From Elephas maximus indicus (Eukaryota; Chordata; Mammalia; Proboscidea; Elephantidae), in contig NC_064839.1 in the NCBI RefSeq assembly GCF_024166365.1, forward strand, positions 20,136,878-20,200,877: 64,000 nucleotides of DNA, given 5' to 3'. The notes under the pieces were generated by a model. That model was given only the letters and a program-made list of their open reading frames with translations. It searched no databases and was not told the origin of the DNA. The position numbers were made by a program, and so were the translations under genes. The stretch's first letter is position 1; the number at the start of each line of letters is the position of its first letter. Positions 22,081-37,522 of this stretch are shown here, piece after piece.

Positions 22081-23439
22081 CTTTGTGAGCTGCAAAATAA
22101 GAGCCTTTGTTGAAGGCTGGTACAGTTGGGGAAGGTTTCCTAGAGAAGGGTGACCTTGGGCTGTGCCTTAAGATTCAGATCTCAAACATTACTTGCTGTT
22201 ATTTAGGAAAGTAGAAGGTACTAAAACTCCTGAAATCCTTTAGCACGACTTTCACTTCTTTCCTCATTCTGGACAAACCCATTTTTATATAAAGCAGGAC
22301 CATGTCTCACACAGTGCACGCTGCTGGCTGTGTTAGATCTGTTCAATACAATACTGCTAACAGAAGAAACTAAAAAGGAACTCTGAGTTAGTGTCAAACC
22401 CATGACTTCAAATATATAAATTTCAAAGTGCCACTTTAATGTGTGTCTGCCTTGTTTAGTGACACTTGTATATTTGCAAATACAGCATGGTACAGGGTGC
22501 AAAGGCAGTGCATACAATTCATTATACAATGTATGTAACTTTACACATGTCAGGGAAGACCGGCCCCACTTCTCTAACTGTGGCGTCATCAATGTTCCAG
22601 AGGTTTCCTGTCTGGGAAAATAAATTCTCATAAACTAGGAGGTGCCTGAAGTCATGTGACCTCTGAGTAGTTCAATAAGGTGAGAACATTCACTCAGGTG
22701 AACTCCTTTTTTTCCTTAAGAAAGCCAGACCATCAAGGGAACAGGGAGGGACACGCCATCCTCTCCCAGGGTGGGGGGCCAGTGGAGTACACAGGCTCAG
22801 CATGCACTCAGCTGTCACGTCAGCCAGATGCCAGTCACCCTGCACTGGCAAAGCCACCCTCAGTTTTTCTCCAAAATGATACAAATACTTGTATCTCTGT
22901 GGGGCGTCTGGAGCTCTTTAGGGAAAAATGATGGGGGAGTGGGAGTCATTACAGTTACCAAGGATTTGTCAAAAAAAAAAAAAAAAAAACTACTTTGGTA
23001 CAAATAAGTAGGTCTTGAAGGAAAGGCAGGTGTAAAATTAAAGCAGAGAATAATTAAAAAAAAAAAAACTTCTGAGAGAACAAAATCGCTCTTTTTCAAC
23101 GAGGACTTCTACTCAGAGTACATTCTAAAAGTGTGGAGAGATAGACAAGTAAGACTAGATAGACTGACGAGTCCTGGCCCAGTGCTTGCCCATGGGAACA
23201 GAGCTCAGTCCTGGATGGACAATGATGGCCCAGCTTGATGACTGCAAAGGAGCAGATGGGATGACGTGGCCAATTCTGTTTAGCCACTAACCCCGGGGAC
23301 CAGTGGTGTTTGAAAAAAGCTGAAATACACAAATAAGTAAAACTTGAGTGATAATGTACCCTCCTGGGAAAAACAGAACCTCAGGCATTAATAGCGTTTT
23401 AATACTCATTCATATGCAGCCACCATTTGTCTTTCAGGG
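22081..23439. other. RPGRIP1L intron, unclassified
   Basis: About 1.36 kb with A-runs at 22971-22989 and 23055-23067. Several short open frames occur, none with recognisable similarity. Confidence 0.4.
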
Positions 23440-23545
23440 GAGGCTTGTGTGTGGCTATGATGCTAAACAGGTTTCAGTAGAGCTTCCAGACTAAGATGGA
23501 CTAGGAAGAAAGGCCTGGCAATCTATTTCTGAAAATCCTATGGTT
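23440..23545 (+). repeat. RTE 5' UTR-like fragment
   Basis: Text such as caggtttcagtagagcttcc and gactaggaagaaaggcctgg matches the RTE 5' UTR at 40950-41040 in this window. Its partner 3' part lies at 24371-24505. Confidence 0.8.
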
Positions 23546-24370
23546 CAGGTATGGCGAGGCTGCAAAAAAACAGGAACCTTTATCCATTGGTGGTGGGACT
23601 GTAAATTGGTATAGCCATTGTAGAGAACAGTTTGGTGGTTTCTCAAGAAGCTGAACAAATACCACACAACCCAGTATTAGGCATATACCCAAAAGACCTG
23701 GAAACAGCAACCTGAACAGACACATATACACCCGTGTTCACTGCAGCACTACTCACGATATCCAAAAAGTAGAAACAATTGAAATATCCATGAAATGATG
23801 AACGGGTAAATGAATGTGGTACACGCATACAATGGGATACTACTCAGCCATAAAGAGGAATGAGGTCTTGATTCACGTCACAGCATGGATGAACCATGAA
23901 AACATCATGCTGTGCAAAGTAAGTTAGTTGCAAAAGCATAAATACTCTATGATCTCACTTATATGAAATAAGCAACTATATAGAAACCTTAAGTATGTAA
24001 TCAGTGGTTACCAGGGGCAGGAGAGAGGCGGAAGAGTGGAGGTTTTCTGCCTAGAATGCATTTAATGTATGTTAATAAAAAACCCCTTGCTGTCAAGTTG
24101 CTTCTGACTCATAGCGACCCTATAGGATAGAATAGAACTGCTCCACTGGGTTTCCAAGGAGCGGCTGGCGGATTTAAACTGCCGACCTTGTGATTAGCAG
24201 CCAAGCTCTTAACCACTACACTACCAGGGCTCCAATGTATGTTAGTTGTGGTGGGATAATCTGGAAAATGACAGCAAGAATGGTTATACAACTTAAAAAA
24301 TGTAATCAATGTCACTGAAGTGTACATGTAAAAACTGATGAAATACTGTATGTTTTTGTTGTATGTATAT
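23546..24370 (+). mobile_element. L1 3' region inserted between RTE-like pieces
   Basis: L1 ORF2-end/3' UTR text, with an AfroSINE at 24075-24233. The flanking texts aaatcctatgg (left) and aaatcctacga (right) resemble a target duplication. Confidence 0.7.
24075..24233 (-). repeat. AfroSINE, antisense, with 11-bp TSD
   Basis: Short-type copy. The perfect duplication aatgtatgtta occurs at 24064-24074 and 24234-24244. Confidence 0.95.
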
Positions 24371-24505
24371 AAATCCTACGAATCACAAAGGTCTGATCCA
24401 CAACCAATTATGGGGATAGTGCAAGGCCAGGCAGGACTTTGTTCTGTTGTGTGTGGGGTCACCATGAGCTGGGGCTGACTTGATGGCGGCTGACAACAAC
24501 CACCA
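24371..24505 (+). repeat. RTE/long-AfroSINE 3' end
   Basis: Text ggactttgttctgttgtgtg and ggctgacttgatggcggctg, ending gacaacaacca, matches the RTE 3' terminus at 61480-61555. Confidence 0.8.
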
Positions 24506-25130
24506 GTCCTTCCCCAGAACGTAAAAACTGAGATGCAAAGATATGATATGCATATTTTAAGGAGTTAATGAAAAAGCCACTATCAGATCCCAAGAGCTAA
24601 GAATGTCAGTCTCCCTTCTTGAAACAGAAGATAAAAATGGTAGTTTGGAAGCTCATTTGAGAAATATAATATCTTTAAAATTCACCTCATGACCTCTAGG
24701 AAAGGAAAGAGCCTGAGTCTCTTTCTGAAGTGGCAGGGGGAGCTCCAATTTGGAGGCAGTGAGAGCTGTGTCATTACAGACCACAGAGTCCAGGAGAAGA
24801 GGGCAATGGAGAGATAAAGCGTCTGCCCAAGCCAAGAGGAGAGCCAGCCCAGGGGTGTTGGAGAAACCTAGCTCAGGGCTTAATGAGCAGCACTTAGATA
24901 ACGTCTCAAACTGCACAGAGGGGAGTGCTCGTGAAAGCACCAAAATTTTTCTTGTCTTCTCAAAAGGGCATGTTTGCTCTTCTGAACCAAACTATACAAA
25001 TTTGCAAAAATAAAAAGGCATTAAAAATCATACAAAATGATGAATTATAAAACAGTGATATTAAGATAAAAATTGGTCTGAAAGGCTGATGAGCTATCAT
25101 AAATAATAACATTAATATTACTACTATTTA
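24506..25130. other. RPGRIP1L intron, unclassified
   Basis: No confident repeat. Open frames at 24653-24943 (minus) and 24750-25013 (plus) overlap one another and lack family resemblance. Confidence 0.4.
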
Positions 25131-25420
25131 TAATGATTGCAATGAACACTTATTAAACACTATATATCACGTAACTGTGTTAATGGAATGTAACCATGTT
25201 ACATGCATTAACTCATTTAATCCTCGAAACAATCCTCTGTGGTATTATTATCTCCATTTTACAGATGGAGAAAATGAGGCATAGAGATGTCAAGTTACTT
25301 GTCCAAGATCAGACAGCTAGTAAGTGATGGAACAAGAATTTACACCCAAGCTCTCTCACTCCCGGGTGCATACTCCTTTCAACCACTGTTCTACTTCTTA
25401 CAGTACACCTGAATGGCACT
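25131..25420 (-). repeat. MIR element, antisense
   Basis: Contains tccattttacagatggagaa, caagttacttgtccaagatc and a diverged tRNA-like end. Confidence 0.85.
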
Positions 25421-25468
25421 ATGATACGGTGTACAGTTTTTCGGTTTTTAAAGCACTACAGGATGCTT

Positions 25469-25625
25469 GGAGCCCTGGTGGTGCAGTGGTTAAGAGCTAT
25501 GGCTGCTAACCAAAAGATTGGGAGTTTGAATCCACTACTGCTCCTTAGAAACCGTATGGGGCAGTTCTTCTCTGTCCTATTGGGTTGCTATGAGTTGGAA
25601 TTGACTCAACCACAACAGGTTTTTA
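25469..25625 (+). repeat. AfroSINE, sense
   Basis: ggagccctggtggtgcagtg head and RTE-like tail, ending 216 bp upstream (plus-strand sense) of RPGRIP1L exon G. It lies antisense to the gene, close to the exon's donor side. Confidence 0.93.
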
Positions 25626-25840
25626 TAGTATGCCTACGGTTACTCTGTAAGGCAGGCAAGACCACTATATTTCCAGGAGGAAAGACACCCAGAGACGTTA
25701 TATATCATTCAAGGTCGCAGATCGAGCTGGAGAACCCCAGTGCTCTGATTTCTCATCTTGTGGTTTTTCGCTGCACCATGCCACAGAGTAAGATCCACTT
25801 TATACAAACCACTAAATAATTGAGAATGCTTAAAATGTAC

Positions 25841-25925
25841 CTTTTATTAGGCATCTCTTGTTTTTGCAGTATAGCCTTTAAGACTTCTCTCTTTGCTTGG
25901 TTGTTTTCTTTATCCACGTAGATCA
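25841..25925 (-). CDS. RPGRIP1L: RPGRIP1L coding exon G: central RID domain
   Basis: An 85-bp exon with two bases finishing Val, 27 codons ([20 protein letters not shown] then KQEMPNK), and two bases (AG) opening a split Ser codon. The acceptor sits after a T-rich tract (ttcatctag) and the donor is gtacat. The frame joins exon F upstream and exon H downstream exactly. Introns of 7,201 and 6,611 bp flank it. Confidence 0.95.
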
Positions 25926-27171
25926 CTAGATGAAAAAAAAAATTCACAAAAGGAAGGCGCTCAGGAGTATGCTCACAATAAGTACCGTTCTGTATGTTTA
26001 TAAATACCTGTTTTTAAAGATGCAAGTCATGCTAACTCACTTGTATGCCTGGGAAAAGGAAGCAGCTCTGGAAATCAGAATCAAATCTGAATAGTCATGT
26101 GATCTAATGTCATGTCAATGGCAGGTTTATGTGCACACTGTCAGAAAAGATACAAGCAACATCTGAGAGTGCCACATTGCTGTCACTACCTGTTAATGGC
26201 ACTGGCAGTCATGACGGTAAAAGCCAGTGGTCTTTATTGCTTTGTATTTGAGGGATTTACTGCATTTTCTTTCACCCACGGAGCGAGTGATAATGATAAT
26301 GTATGGCAGAGTGCTTGTCCTTCCTGACAGCCTCGGTAATTTAATCCTTCTCTCCTGCCACAACATGCAATAAAAGAGGCATCTAGTGTATTGGGTTGAG
26401 GAAATCCACAGGCTGACGTTTGTTGGTGCTTGGGTGGGAGTACAGGAGAGAAATGTGGAAGAAGGTACAGAGGGGATTTTTCAGGTGTGGAGTTTGTCTT
26501 TGGTTTTTAAAGGTACATGTTGGCATGCAGGAATGTGGCCAGACTTCACTTGGCTAAAATACTGAATTAGAGAACTGATCTGCTATCCTGCTGGGAAGGA
26601 GACGCTTGAAATTGTTAAGCATCTACACTTTGGGAAAACACCATCTCAGAGTGTGAACACTCCAATTTTCATCCTGATAATTTTTCTCAGCTTGGGAGAC
26701 TTTCAGCCATGCCTTAGCTTCTGAAGATATTTCTTTTTCTGATGCCATTTTGGAGGTAAAGGCTCCCCTGTGACCAGATCTCAACTTAAGAGATTATCCC
26801 TGATCAAAAGTACACAAAGGATGAAAGATACCATGACAATTCGAAAGCCAGTTCTCCTCGGGCTCCGCCAGGAACAAACATATTTCATACTGAGAAGGTT
26901 TCCCTGGACAGTTTCAGTTCAATCCCAAATTATGACGCTATCAGCTCATTTGATTGGCTCAGTTGAGCAAATACTGAGTGCCAAAGAAGTACTCGGCACT
27001 GATTTAGGCACGTGGGGTAGGGGACACAAAGATATTTACGTAGGGGTGGGATAGCGGCTTAAGCAAAGACAATACAACGTAAAAATCATTGAAGATGCTT
27101 TGGATAACCAAGGTCAAACACTGACTCCCAGCTTACCGTTGTCTGTACAATACTACATTAATAAATGTGAC
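25926..27171. other. RPGRIP1L intron, apparently unique
   Basis: About 1.2 kb with no recognised repeat and no coding signal. Confidence 0.45.
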
Positions 27172-27183
27172 TAATTATATAGG

Positions 27184-27314
27184 TGAAACCCTGGTGACGT
27201 AGTGGTTAAGGTCAGCAGTTCGAATCCATGAGCTTCTCCTTGGAAATCCTATGGGGCAGTTCTACTCTGTCCTATAGGGTTGCTATGAGTCGGAATCAAC
27301 TTGATAGCAATGGG
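27184..27314 (+). repeat. AfroSINE with internal head deletion and perfect 12-bp TSD
   Basis: The region between agtggttaag and gtcagcagttcgaatcc is missing about 22 bp compared with neighbours. The perfect duplication taattatatagg is at 27172-27183 and 27315-27326. Confidence 0.95.
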
Positions 27315-27441
27315 TAATTATATAGGTTACTGAGATTAACAGACCAGCACAAACGGTTCAGGGTATTTTGTAAATATAGTATTTTACTTATCAGTGCTAA
27401 AATACCATGCTAATAGATGTGTTCCACAATTGCTGGGAGAT

Positions 27442-27594
27442 AAAAACCAAAACTCACTGCTGTGGAGTCAATTCCAACTCACAGGGACCCTATAAGACAG
27501 ATGGAACTGCCCTATAGGGTTTCCAAAGCTGTAAATCTTTATAGAAGCAGACTTCCATGTCTTTCTCCCGTGGAGCAGCTGGTGGGCTCGAAAT
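27442..27594 (-). repeat. Long-type AfroSINE, antisense, lacking its 5' head
   Basis: Runs from the RTE-like tail to ggtgggctcgaaat, where it joins an opposite-strand SINE tail without a gap. Confidence 0.88.
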
Positions 27595-27637
27595 GCTATG
27601 AGTCAGAATCGACTTGATGGCAATGGGTTTTTTTTTT
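27595..27637 (+). repeat. AfroSINE 3' end, sense, fused to the antisense copy
   Basis: gctatgagtcagaatcgact followed by a T run. Together with 27442-27594 it forms an inverted chimera with complementary tails. Confidence 0.85.
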
Positions 27638-27778
27638 AGTACCTCATTTTTTAGTGGATACCAGTATACTAAGCCAAATGGGAACTTTTTTTTTCCAAAT
27701 GGGAATTTTTTGTTTTTGCTGCTAATTTTTACCAATTCAAGATATCGTTTGAAGACAAGGGTAATCTCAGTGATTGTT

Positions 27779-27991
27779 AAAAAAAAAAAAAAAAGGCCAT
27801 GAATCCCAAAGTCCAGCATTAAATAACTGTTTTTTCAATTAAATCTAGACTAGTTCTGATGAATTGCAATGGCTCTTAAAAAAAAAAAAAAAGACCATGA
27901 ATTCCAAAGTCCAGCATCAAATAATGGGTTTTTCAGTTGAGCCTAGACCAGCTCTGATTAATCTCAATGGCTCTAAAAAAAAAAAAAAAAA
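27779..27991 (+). repeat. Tandem duplication of about 98 bp, each copy led by an A run
   Basis: Copy 1 is 27779-27877 and copy 2 is 27878-27974, each with an A run, then a shared block (ccaaagtccagcat; ctgatgaattg/ctgattaatct; caatggctct). A third A run follows at 27975-27991. Copies differ at roughly 15-20% of positions by eye. Confidence 0.9.
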
Positions 27992-28094
27992 TTTACCATT
28001 AAAATTGGTAAAAAATTGGTTTAGTTGGAAATGCCTTCTATTTCCGCTTCATCCGTTTGGCCAGTAGATTGTATTTCCTATTCTCTTAACAAAC

Positions 28095-28345
28095 ATCAAA
28101 ATAGTGATAGCCACCATTTGTTAAGTGATGTTTCTGTATAAGTCACTATACTCAATACATTTCTCACTGCAATCAATGGGTTAAAAACTCTGCTGCCTCA
28201 CATTTTACAGATGATGAAACAGACTTAGAAAAGTAATTTGCCCAAGGTCACCTAGTTAGAAAGCCAGAGAGCCAGAATTTGAATCCTGCAGTGTGTCCCT
28301 CCAGAAGTCTGCCTTTTAATCCCCATGCTGTAATTCCTCTTTCTT
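28095..28345 (-). repeat. MIR element, antisense
   Basis: Contains ttttacagatgatgaaacag, tttgcccaaggtcacctagt and the diverged head region. Confidence 0.8.
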
Positions 28346-28664
28346 CTGTATGAAGCTAAACCATACCTGCTGTGTAAGCTGCACTCTGTTAGTGCAAGGT
28401 GTCAGGGGTTTGAGAAATGGTCCCACACGGTATATCGAGAGAAACCACCTCATTTTTCTTTTACTCTTTCAAAAACAGAGATTGCTTATATACATCTAGT
28501 TCAGATGCCTTAAATCAACTCCCTTGGCTGAAAACTTTTAAAAGTTCCTTTTTGAAAAAACTCAACTATTTAACAATAAATTTAGTTCTGTAAAGGTGTA
28601 CCAAACTTAGGCTCTCTGGCTTGCCAAAAGAAGGCCGAGACTGGATATCTAATCTATCTAGCCC

Positions 28665-28855
28665 AAGGGTTCTCAGTCTTTAATGTGCATCAGCATCCCC
28701 TGGAGGACTTGTTAAAACATGTATTATTGAGCTCGCTTCCCGTTTCTGATTCGGCAGGTCTGGGATAGGGCCTGGGAATTTGCATTTCTAGCATGTTCTA
28801 AGATAATGCTGATGCTGCTGAATAGGATACCACACATTTAGAACCACTGAGAAAT
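28665..28855 (+). repeat. MER5-type hAT element
   Basis: Ends resemble ggttctcagtc and agaaccactg, with internal gcatcagcatcccctggagg and gcctgggaatttgcatttct. Confidence 0.82.
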
Positions 28856-28999
28856 GTATTTCTTTGCCCAATTTTTAAATGCGATCAGAAACTAGTGAAT
28901 GCTTTTGTGTTGTCCATTAGGCCTTATGGGAAATAAGGACATTTTGGTCACCTCCAACTAAACCATGGCCCTGAGGACATTCATTTGATGTTTTAAAAC

Positions 29000-29464
29000 C
29001 AGGGCTTTGAACTGGTTCTTCCCAGTTCATTCATGACCAAGAAGGTGACACTGGAACAGACTCAAATTTTTAAAATTTGGGTGACCCGAAACCATAGCTG
29101 GAATGGGAAAAATTATGAAGCCCTGCTACAAACTTGTAGAAAAACAAGGGCAGTGTATGTGCTGCACAGCAACCAAATCTCTTGCCTGTGGGATTCTGCA
29201 CAGAGTTGGAAACAGTGGTGCCTGGCTCAACGATGGCAGCCAACCAAGCTCTGTATGTCGCTCTCTTTTGGTCCTGGCGATAATCCAATCTCATGCACCA
29301 GGCTCCTGAAAGGGTTCTCTACTCCTCTTCTGAGTCTCTCATTCCAGGGCTTCGGCCTATAATTTCTCCCATTCTGGTTATGGTTTCGGATCACCCGGAT
29401 TTAAAAAATTCGGTCTCTTCCAGTTTTGCTTCATTGGTCTTGACTAAACTGGTTAAAAGCCCTG
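29000..29464. mobile_element. hAT-like non-autonomous element with TIRs of about 115 bp
   Basis: 465 bp beginning cagggctttg and ending taaaagccctg. The left 29000-29122 and right 29352-29464 arms are imperfect inverted repeats over their whole length. Flanks tttaaaac (28992-28999) and tctaaaac (29465-29472) are an 8-bp duplication with one change, the hAT signature. Short open frames inside do not resemble transposase. Confidence 0.85.
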
Positions 29465-29472
29465 TCTAAAAC

Positions 29473-30300
29473 TCTAGATGGTTAAATAAAACCAAATAAA
29501 ACAAAACAAAAAATGCTACAATTTCAAAACTTCAAATACACCTTTCAAAAAGTTGTTCTACTGATTCTGAAAATTACTAGAACTCTCAAAAAGTCAAGCT
29601 ATTTACCTATCATTCTTATCAGAGGACACATTTGTTTAGGACTTGCTAGATTTTGCTATAAACTTACTCAAAGCATATGTCTCAAAAACGAACAAACAAA
29701 CCAGTAGTCCATATACTTGAGTTGATTTTGAGTTGTCTACCAATAAAAGCACATCCCTTGCTTCTGTAGGGTGGAGAAATCCTTATATTCCTGATCAATG
29801 TCATAATGGTAGAAATAAGAAATGCAGATGGTTTAATTATAAAGGGTCACTAACCTTGAATCTCAGATAACTTCTACATTAAGGTATTATCTCTTTATAA
29901 TTCTTATATTAGCCAAATTTCTCCTCCCATTAGTAACAAAATCTGAAGTTCTGTACCTTCTTCATTATCTGAATTAAACTTTAATTGTTCCAAAAACCAG
30001 ACCGCTCAATCCTCAGAGACTAAGGGCCCAGATCTGTGTAAGTCTCATAAAAACTTTGGACGATTTCATTAATCTTTTTTCTTCCCATTGTCAATTCCCT
30101 AGAAGGCTTTATTCAGCCCAGACAACATTCTTCAGACCTACCATTAATCTTTTTTTTTTCCAAACTATTTTCTTGCTTTCTCAGCATTCTCTGAGCGATA
30201 TTTTCAAGCCCAATAAAATAAAAATGTTTTGTGTTTGCTACCAATGCCTAGCAAGTGAATTCAACTTTAGTTTTTTTCACTGATGGTAGCCCTGAGGAGA
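29473..30300. other. RPGRIP1L intron, unclassified
   Basis: AT-rich; no confident repeat or coding signal. Confidence 0.4.
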
Positions 30301-30312
30301 TACATATATATC

Positions 30313-30348
<36 letters not shown>
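30301..30348 (+). repeat. (AT)n microsatellite
   Basis: An AT-alternating tract abutting the 5' end of the next AfroSINE. Confidence 0.97.
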
Positions 30349-30350
<2 letters not shown>

Positions 30351-30622
30351 GAGCCCTGACAGTGCAGCTGCTCTTTTTTAAAAGTGCTCAGCTGCTAACC
30401 CAAAGGTTGCCAGTTTGAACCTAACCAGCCACTCTGTGGGAGAAGGATGTGGCAGTCTGATTCTGTAAAGATTACAGCCTTGGAAACCCTATAGGGCAGT
30501 TCTACTCTGTCCTATAGTGTCACTATGTGTTGGAATCAACTTGACAGCAGTGGATTTGGGTTTTTTTTTTTTTTTTTTTTTGATCTCTCTCTCTCTATAG
30601 ATTTTTTTTTTTTTTTTTTTTT
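30349..30622 (+). repeat. Long-type AfroSINE, sense, with double T-rich tail
   Basis: SINE to 30581 including a 21-base T run, then a (ct)n patch (30584-30596) and a second 21-base T run (30602-30622). Confidence 0.9.
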
Positions 30623-32009
30623 GGTGTAAGTGAAACTGGTATTAACAACTATTAATAAAGACCGAATTAGGCTGTGAATGATCCTGGGGATCACTAGACT
30701 AAACCCATCAGAAATGTACCTCATAAATGTACCCAACTGAGATCTCAGCATACAAGTCCCTTTGTATAGATCCAAGTAATATTGCAGGGTAAACCCACTG
30801 CTGGTTCGGTTAACATCTCCACTGGTATGGTGTTCAAACAGCAGGGAGCATGCAGTAATTGTCTTCTAAATTTTCCATTGGAATTACAAAGTCGGTTTGG
30901 AAATAAAACTACTTTCATTAACATTTAATGAGGTTTGGAAGATGTAAGGCTACATAATACTGACCTTCTATATCAAGTAACAAGCGAATGACAAATCATT
31001 GCAATGATTAGATGAGATAGTTACTTATTAACTAAAGATTCAAGGGGATCCCCCTGCAATGAAGGAGATGCAAATAATTTCAAAGTAAACATTTTTATTA
31101 CGTCATACTGTAAGTGAAAAATAAAATAATAAAATCTTCCACAAGGTTAATAACATTATTTTTCAAATCTGCTTATGATCTAGGATGTCAATTTTTTCAT
31201 ATATAGTAGGTATAAAACAGCAATACTTTGCTTCTAAACACTAAGTACATTTCTTCTCCCCTGTTTCTAGGAACATCTTAAAATTCTTTTCAATTAATGC
31301 TGAAGAGTCTACACAGACAAATGTCATTAGGTATAAATAGAAGCTGAAGAAAGCTACAGTGAATACTTCTACTGAATTAATTTCTAAGAGATTATTGCTT
31401 TCTTGCTATCAAGTGGCTAATTCACTGGAAACATAAGCACTTTATAAAATGCCAGATAGTACGGTACCTTGCACTAAAGAGAATAAAATTAAAAACCAAC
31501 CAATCAACCAAACAATAACCCCCCCGCCTCCCCAAACAAATCTAGGTATAACCATGTGAGAATGAACAAAATTCAGGACTTGAGCAAGTATCAAAGGTTG
31601 ACTCCAAAGAAGGGTTTGCATTTCTTTAAGCAAATGGAAACATCCGTTCGCTTCATGACCAAGTTCCTCAGTGTACAATCAAATTCTAAAACATTAAAAA
31701 CAATTTCGTTGCCAGTTCAATGAAACATTTTACTGTTGACCCTTATGAAGAATAGCATAAAAACCAGAGGAGGTTCTCTGTCTCTTTTCTTGGGGTTTCT
31801 TCATTAAAATTAATTGACTAAACAATTCTCTCATTACTGATAATATTTTGGTGTGTTTTATGCTCCTGGTACTTTGCAGCTGAGGACCTCCAACAAGCTA
31901 AAGAATATAGTTTTGGAAATGTTCCTATTAAGTGAAGGAAAGGAAGGAAGAATTAGGTTCCTGTCCAGACCTCACTACTTATTTCCCATGTGGTTTCTCA
32001 ACCCACCTG
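30623..32009. other. RPGRIP1L intron, apparently unique
   Basis: About 1.4 kb without a recognised repeat; no coding signal. Confidence 0.45.
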
Positions 32010-32170
32010 TCATTACAGAATTATAGAATGTGAGTTGGAAGGGATCTTAGAGAACTCCACACTTTATAGATAAGAAATGCAGGAATCGTGCAATTTGCCA
32101 AAGTTCACACAACTAGTAAGAATCATGGATATAGGCAGAACTAGACTATATCTCTGGAGAGTTAAGATTG
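32010..32170 (-). repeat. MIR-like fragment, antisense
   Basis: Text of the type gaatgtgagttggaagggat followed by a weak caatttgccaaagttcacac block. Family assignment is approximate. Confidence 0.55.
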
Positions 32171-35940
<3,770 letters not shown>

Positions 35941-35944
35941 TTGC

Positions 35945-36500
35945 TATTATCTCTCCTCTCCAGCTCTCCTTTCTCCCAGCCTTATTTCCTGCCTCAGCTG
36001 ATGACATGATCATCCATCTCATCATCTATAACCAGGAGACCTTGGAGCAATTTTTGCCACCTCCATTTTTTTTTCATACCCAACATGTCCTATAGTTTAC
36101 CTATTCCTGTTAATTTTACTTCCTAAGTATCTCAACGATTCATTGAATTGTTGAAAGCCTGTAATATTTCAGACACTGTGTCAGCTGTCGGAGATATAAA
36201 GACAGAAAAGATACGGTTTCCTCCTTTCTATCCCTAGAGAAATTTCTTTAGGTTCTCATTTGATTTGAGGGGCAATGAATACAACAGCTTCCTTGTTATT
36301 ACACAGTAGAAATCTGAAAGAATAAAGATCGAGAAAATAGAGGGGATTAGCATAAAAGAAAACTGGTTGGTAGAAGTGTAAGCAGACAGATAGTATGAGA
36401 TTATAAGCTGAATAATAGTAGGGACATTATCTTATTCATCGTATTTCCATTGTGGTACACAGTTTACCCTCAATAAAAATCTGTTAAATGAGTGGATCTA
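35945..36500 (+). repeat. L2-like LINE sequence, sense
   Basis: Contains tccatttttttttcatacc-type L2 text and ends with ccctcaataaaaatctgtta. Diverged; boundaries approximate. Confidence 0.55.
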
Positions 36501-36510
36501 CTCTTATGAC

Positions 36511-36712
36511 AGAGTCCCTGAGTGGCGCAAACAGTTAACATGCTTGGCTGCTAACCGAAACGCTGGAAGTTCCAGTCCACTCAAAGCTGTCTTGAAAGAA
36601 AGGACTGGTGATCTACTTCTGAAAATCACCTATTGAAAACCTAATGGAGGATAGTTTTACTGTGATACCCATGGGGTCGCCATGAGTTGGGATGTACTCG
36701 ACAGCAGCTGGT
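36511..36712 (+). repeat. Old long-type AfroSINE, sense
   Basis: Head agagtccctgagtggcgcaa, central RTE 5' UTR-like segment (gaaagaaaggactggtgatc) and RTE-like tail. More diverged than the others. Confidence 0.88.
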
Positions 36713-36739
36713 ACTCACGACTGTCAGAGAGCGGAGGTA

Positions 36740-37185
36740 CCCTTGCCTCTAAACCCTTACCCCCAACTCCAATCATTCTCCATACTGTGGCAGAATTCTC
36801 TACCTAAAAACAAAGCAGGTATCATCTTTCTGCTTGAAAATCTTTCTATTACCCTATACTCTAGCCATTCCTCCCAACTTGTGATGTGCTATTTATATAT
36901 TGCTCGACTTTTGCATCTCGTTTATTCTGTCTGAAAATCTCATCAAAAGCCACTTCTCTGAGGTCCTGAACGCACATGCTCTCCTTTGCGAGAGCATTGC
37001 TTCTCTAAAAGAGTGAGTTGCGCTCCTCGGTCACATTGTAATACGTGGATTTATTTATACATCTGCCTCTGTATACAGTGAGCTCCTGGAAGGCAGGATT
37101 GTATTGTATTCATCTTCTCCTATTTAACATTCTCGCCAGCACATGGCACCTAGCAGACTCAATAAATGCTGAATGAAATAGAGTC
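36740..37185 (+). repeat. L2 LINE 3' region, sense
   Basis: Recognised from gccacttctctgaggtcctg and gagctcctggaaggcaggat ... aataaatgctgaatgaa. Confidence 0.82.
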
Positions 37186-37311
37186 AAGAGACCCTGAATA
37201 TCTTTTACATATTCAGAATATCTTTTATGTATTATCAGAGCTACCAGAAGCTGTAGTTATTAGTGTGTTTTCACTTGGCGAATATCTACTGTGCAGCTAG
37301 TACGTTTTGAA

Positions 37312-37520
37312 GGAACCCGGAGAGCGCAACAGTTAAGCATTTGGCTGCTAACCAAAAGTTTGGCAGGTGGTTTGAACCCACCCAGTGGATCTGCTGGAGA
37401 AAAGACTTGGTGATCTGCTCCCATAAAGATTACAGCCTAGGAAACTCTATGGGGGCATTTCTACCCTGTCTTAAGGGTTGCTATGAGTCAGAATTGACTT
37501 GATGGCACATAACAAGAAGA
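37312..37520 (+). repeat. Long-type AfroSINE, sense, with RTE-style ending
   Basis: Carries the long-type middle (aaagacttggtgatctgctc) and ends gatggcacataacaagaaga, close to the RTE ending and not a plain T tail. Confidence 0.88.
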
Positions 37521-37522
37521 AG

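Noticed and set aside
29033..29362. Overlapping open frames inside the hAT-like element
   Set aside because: No transposase motifs; the frames lie within and between the inverted arms.
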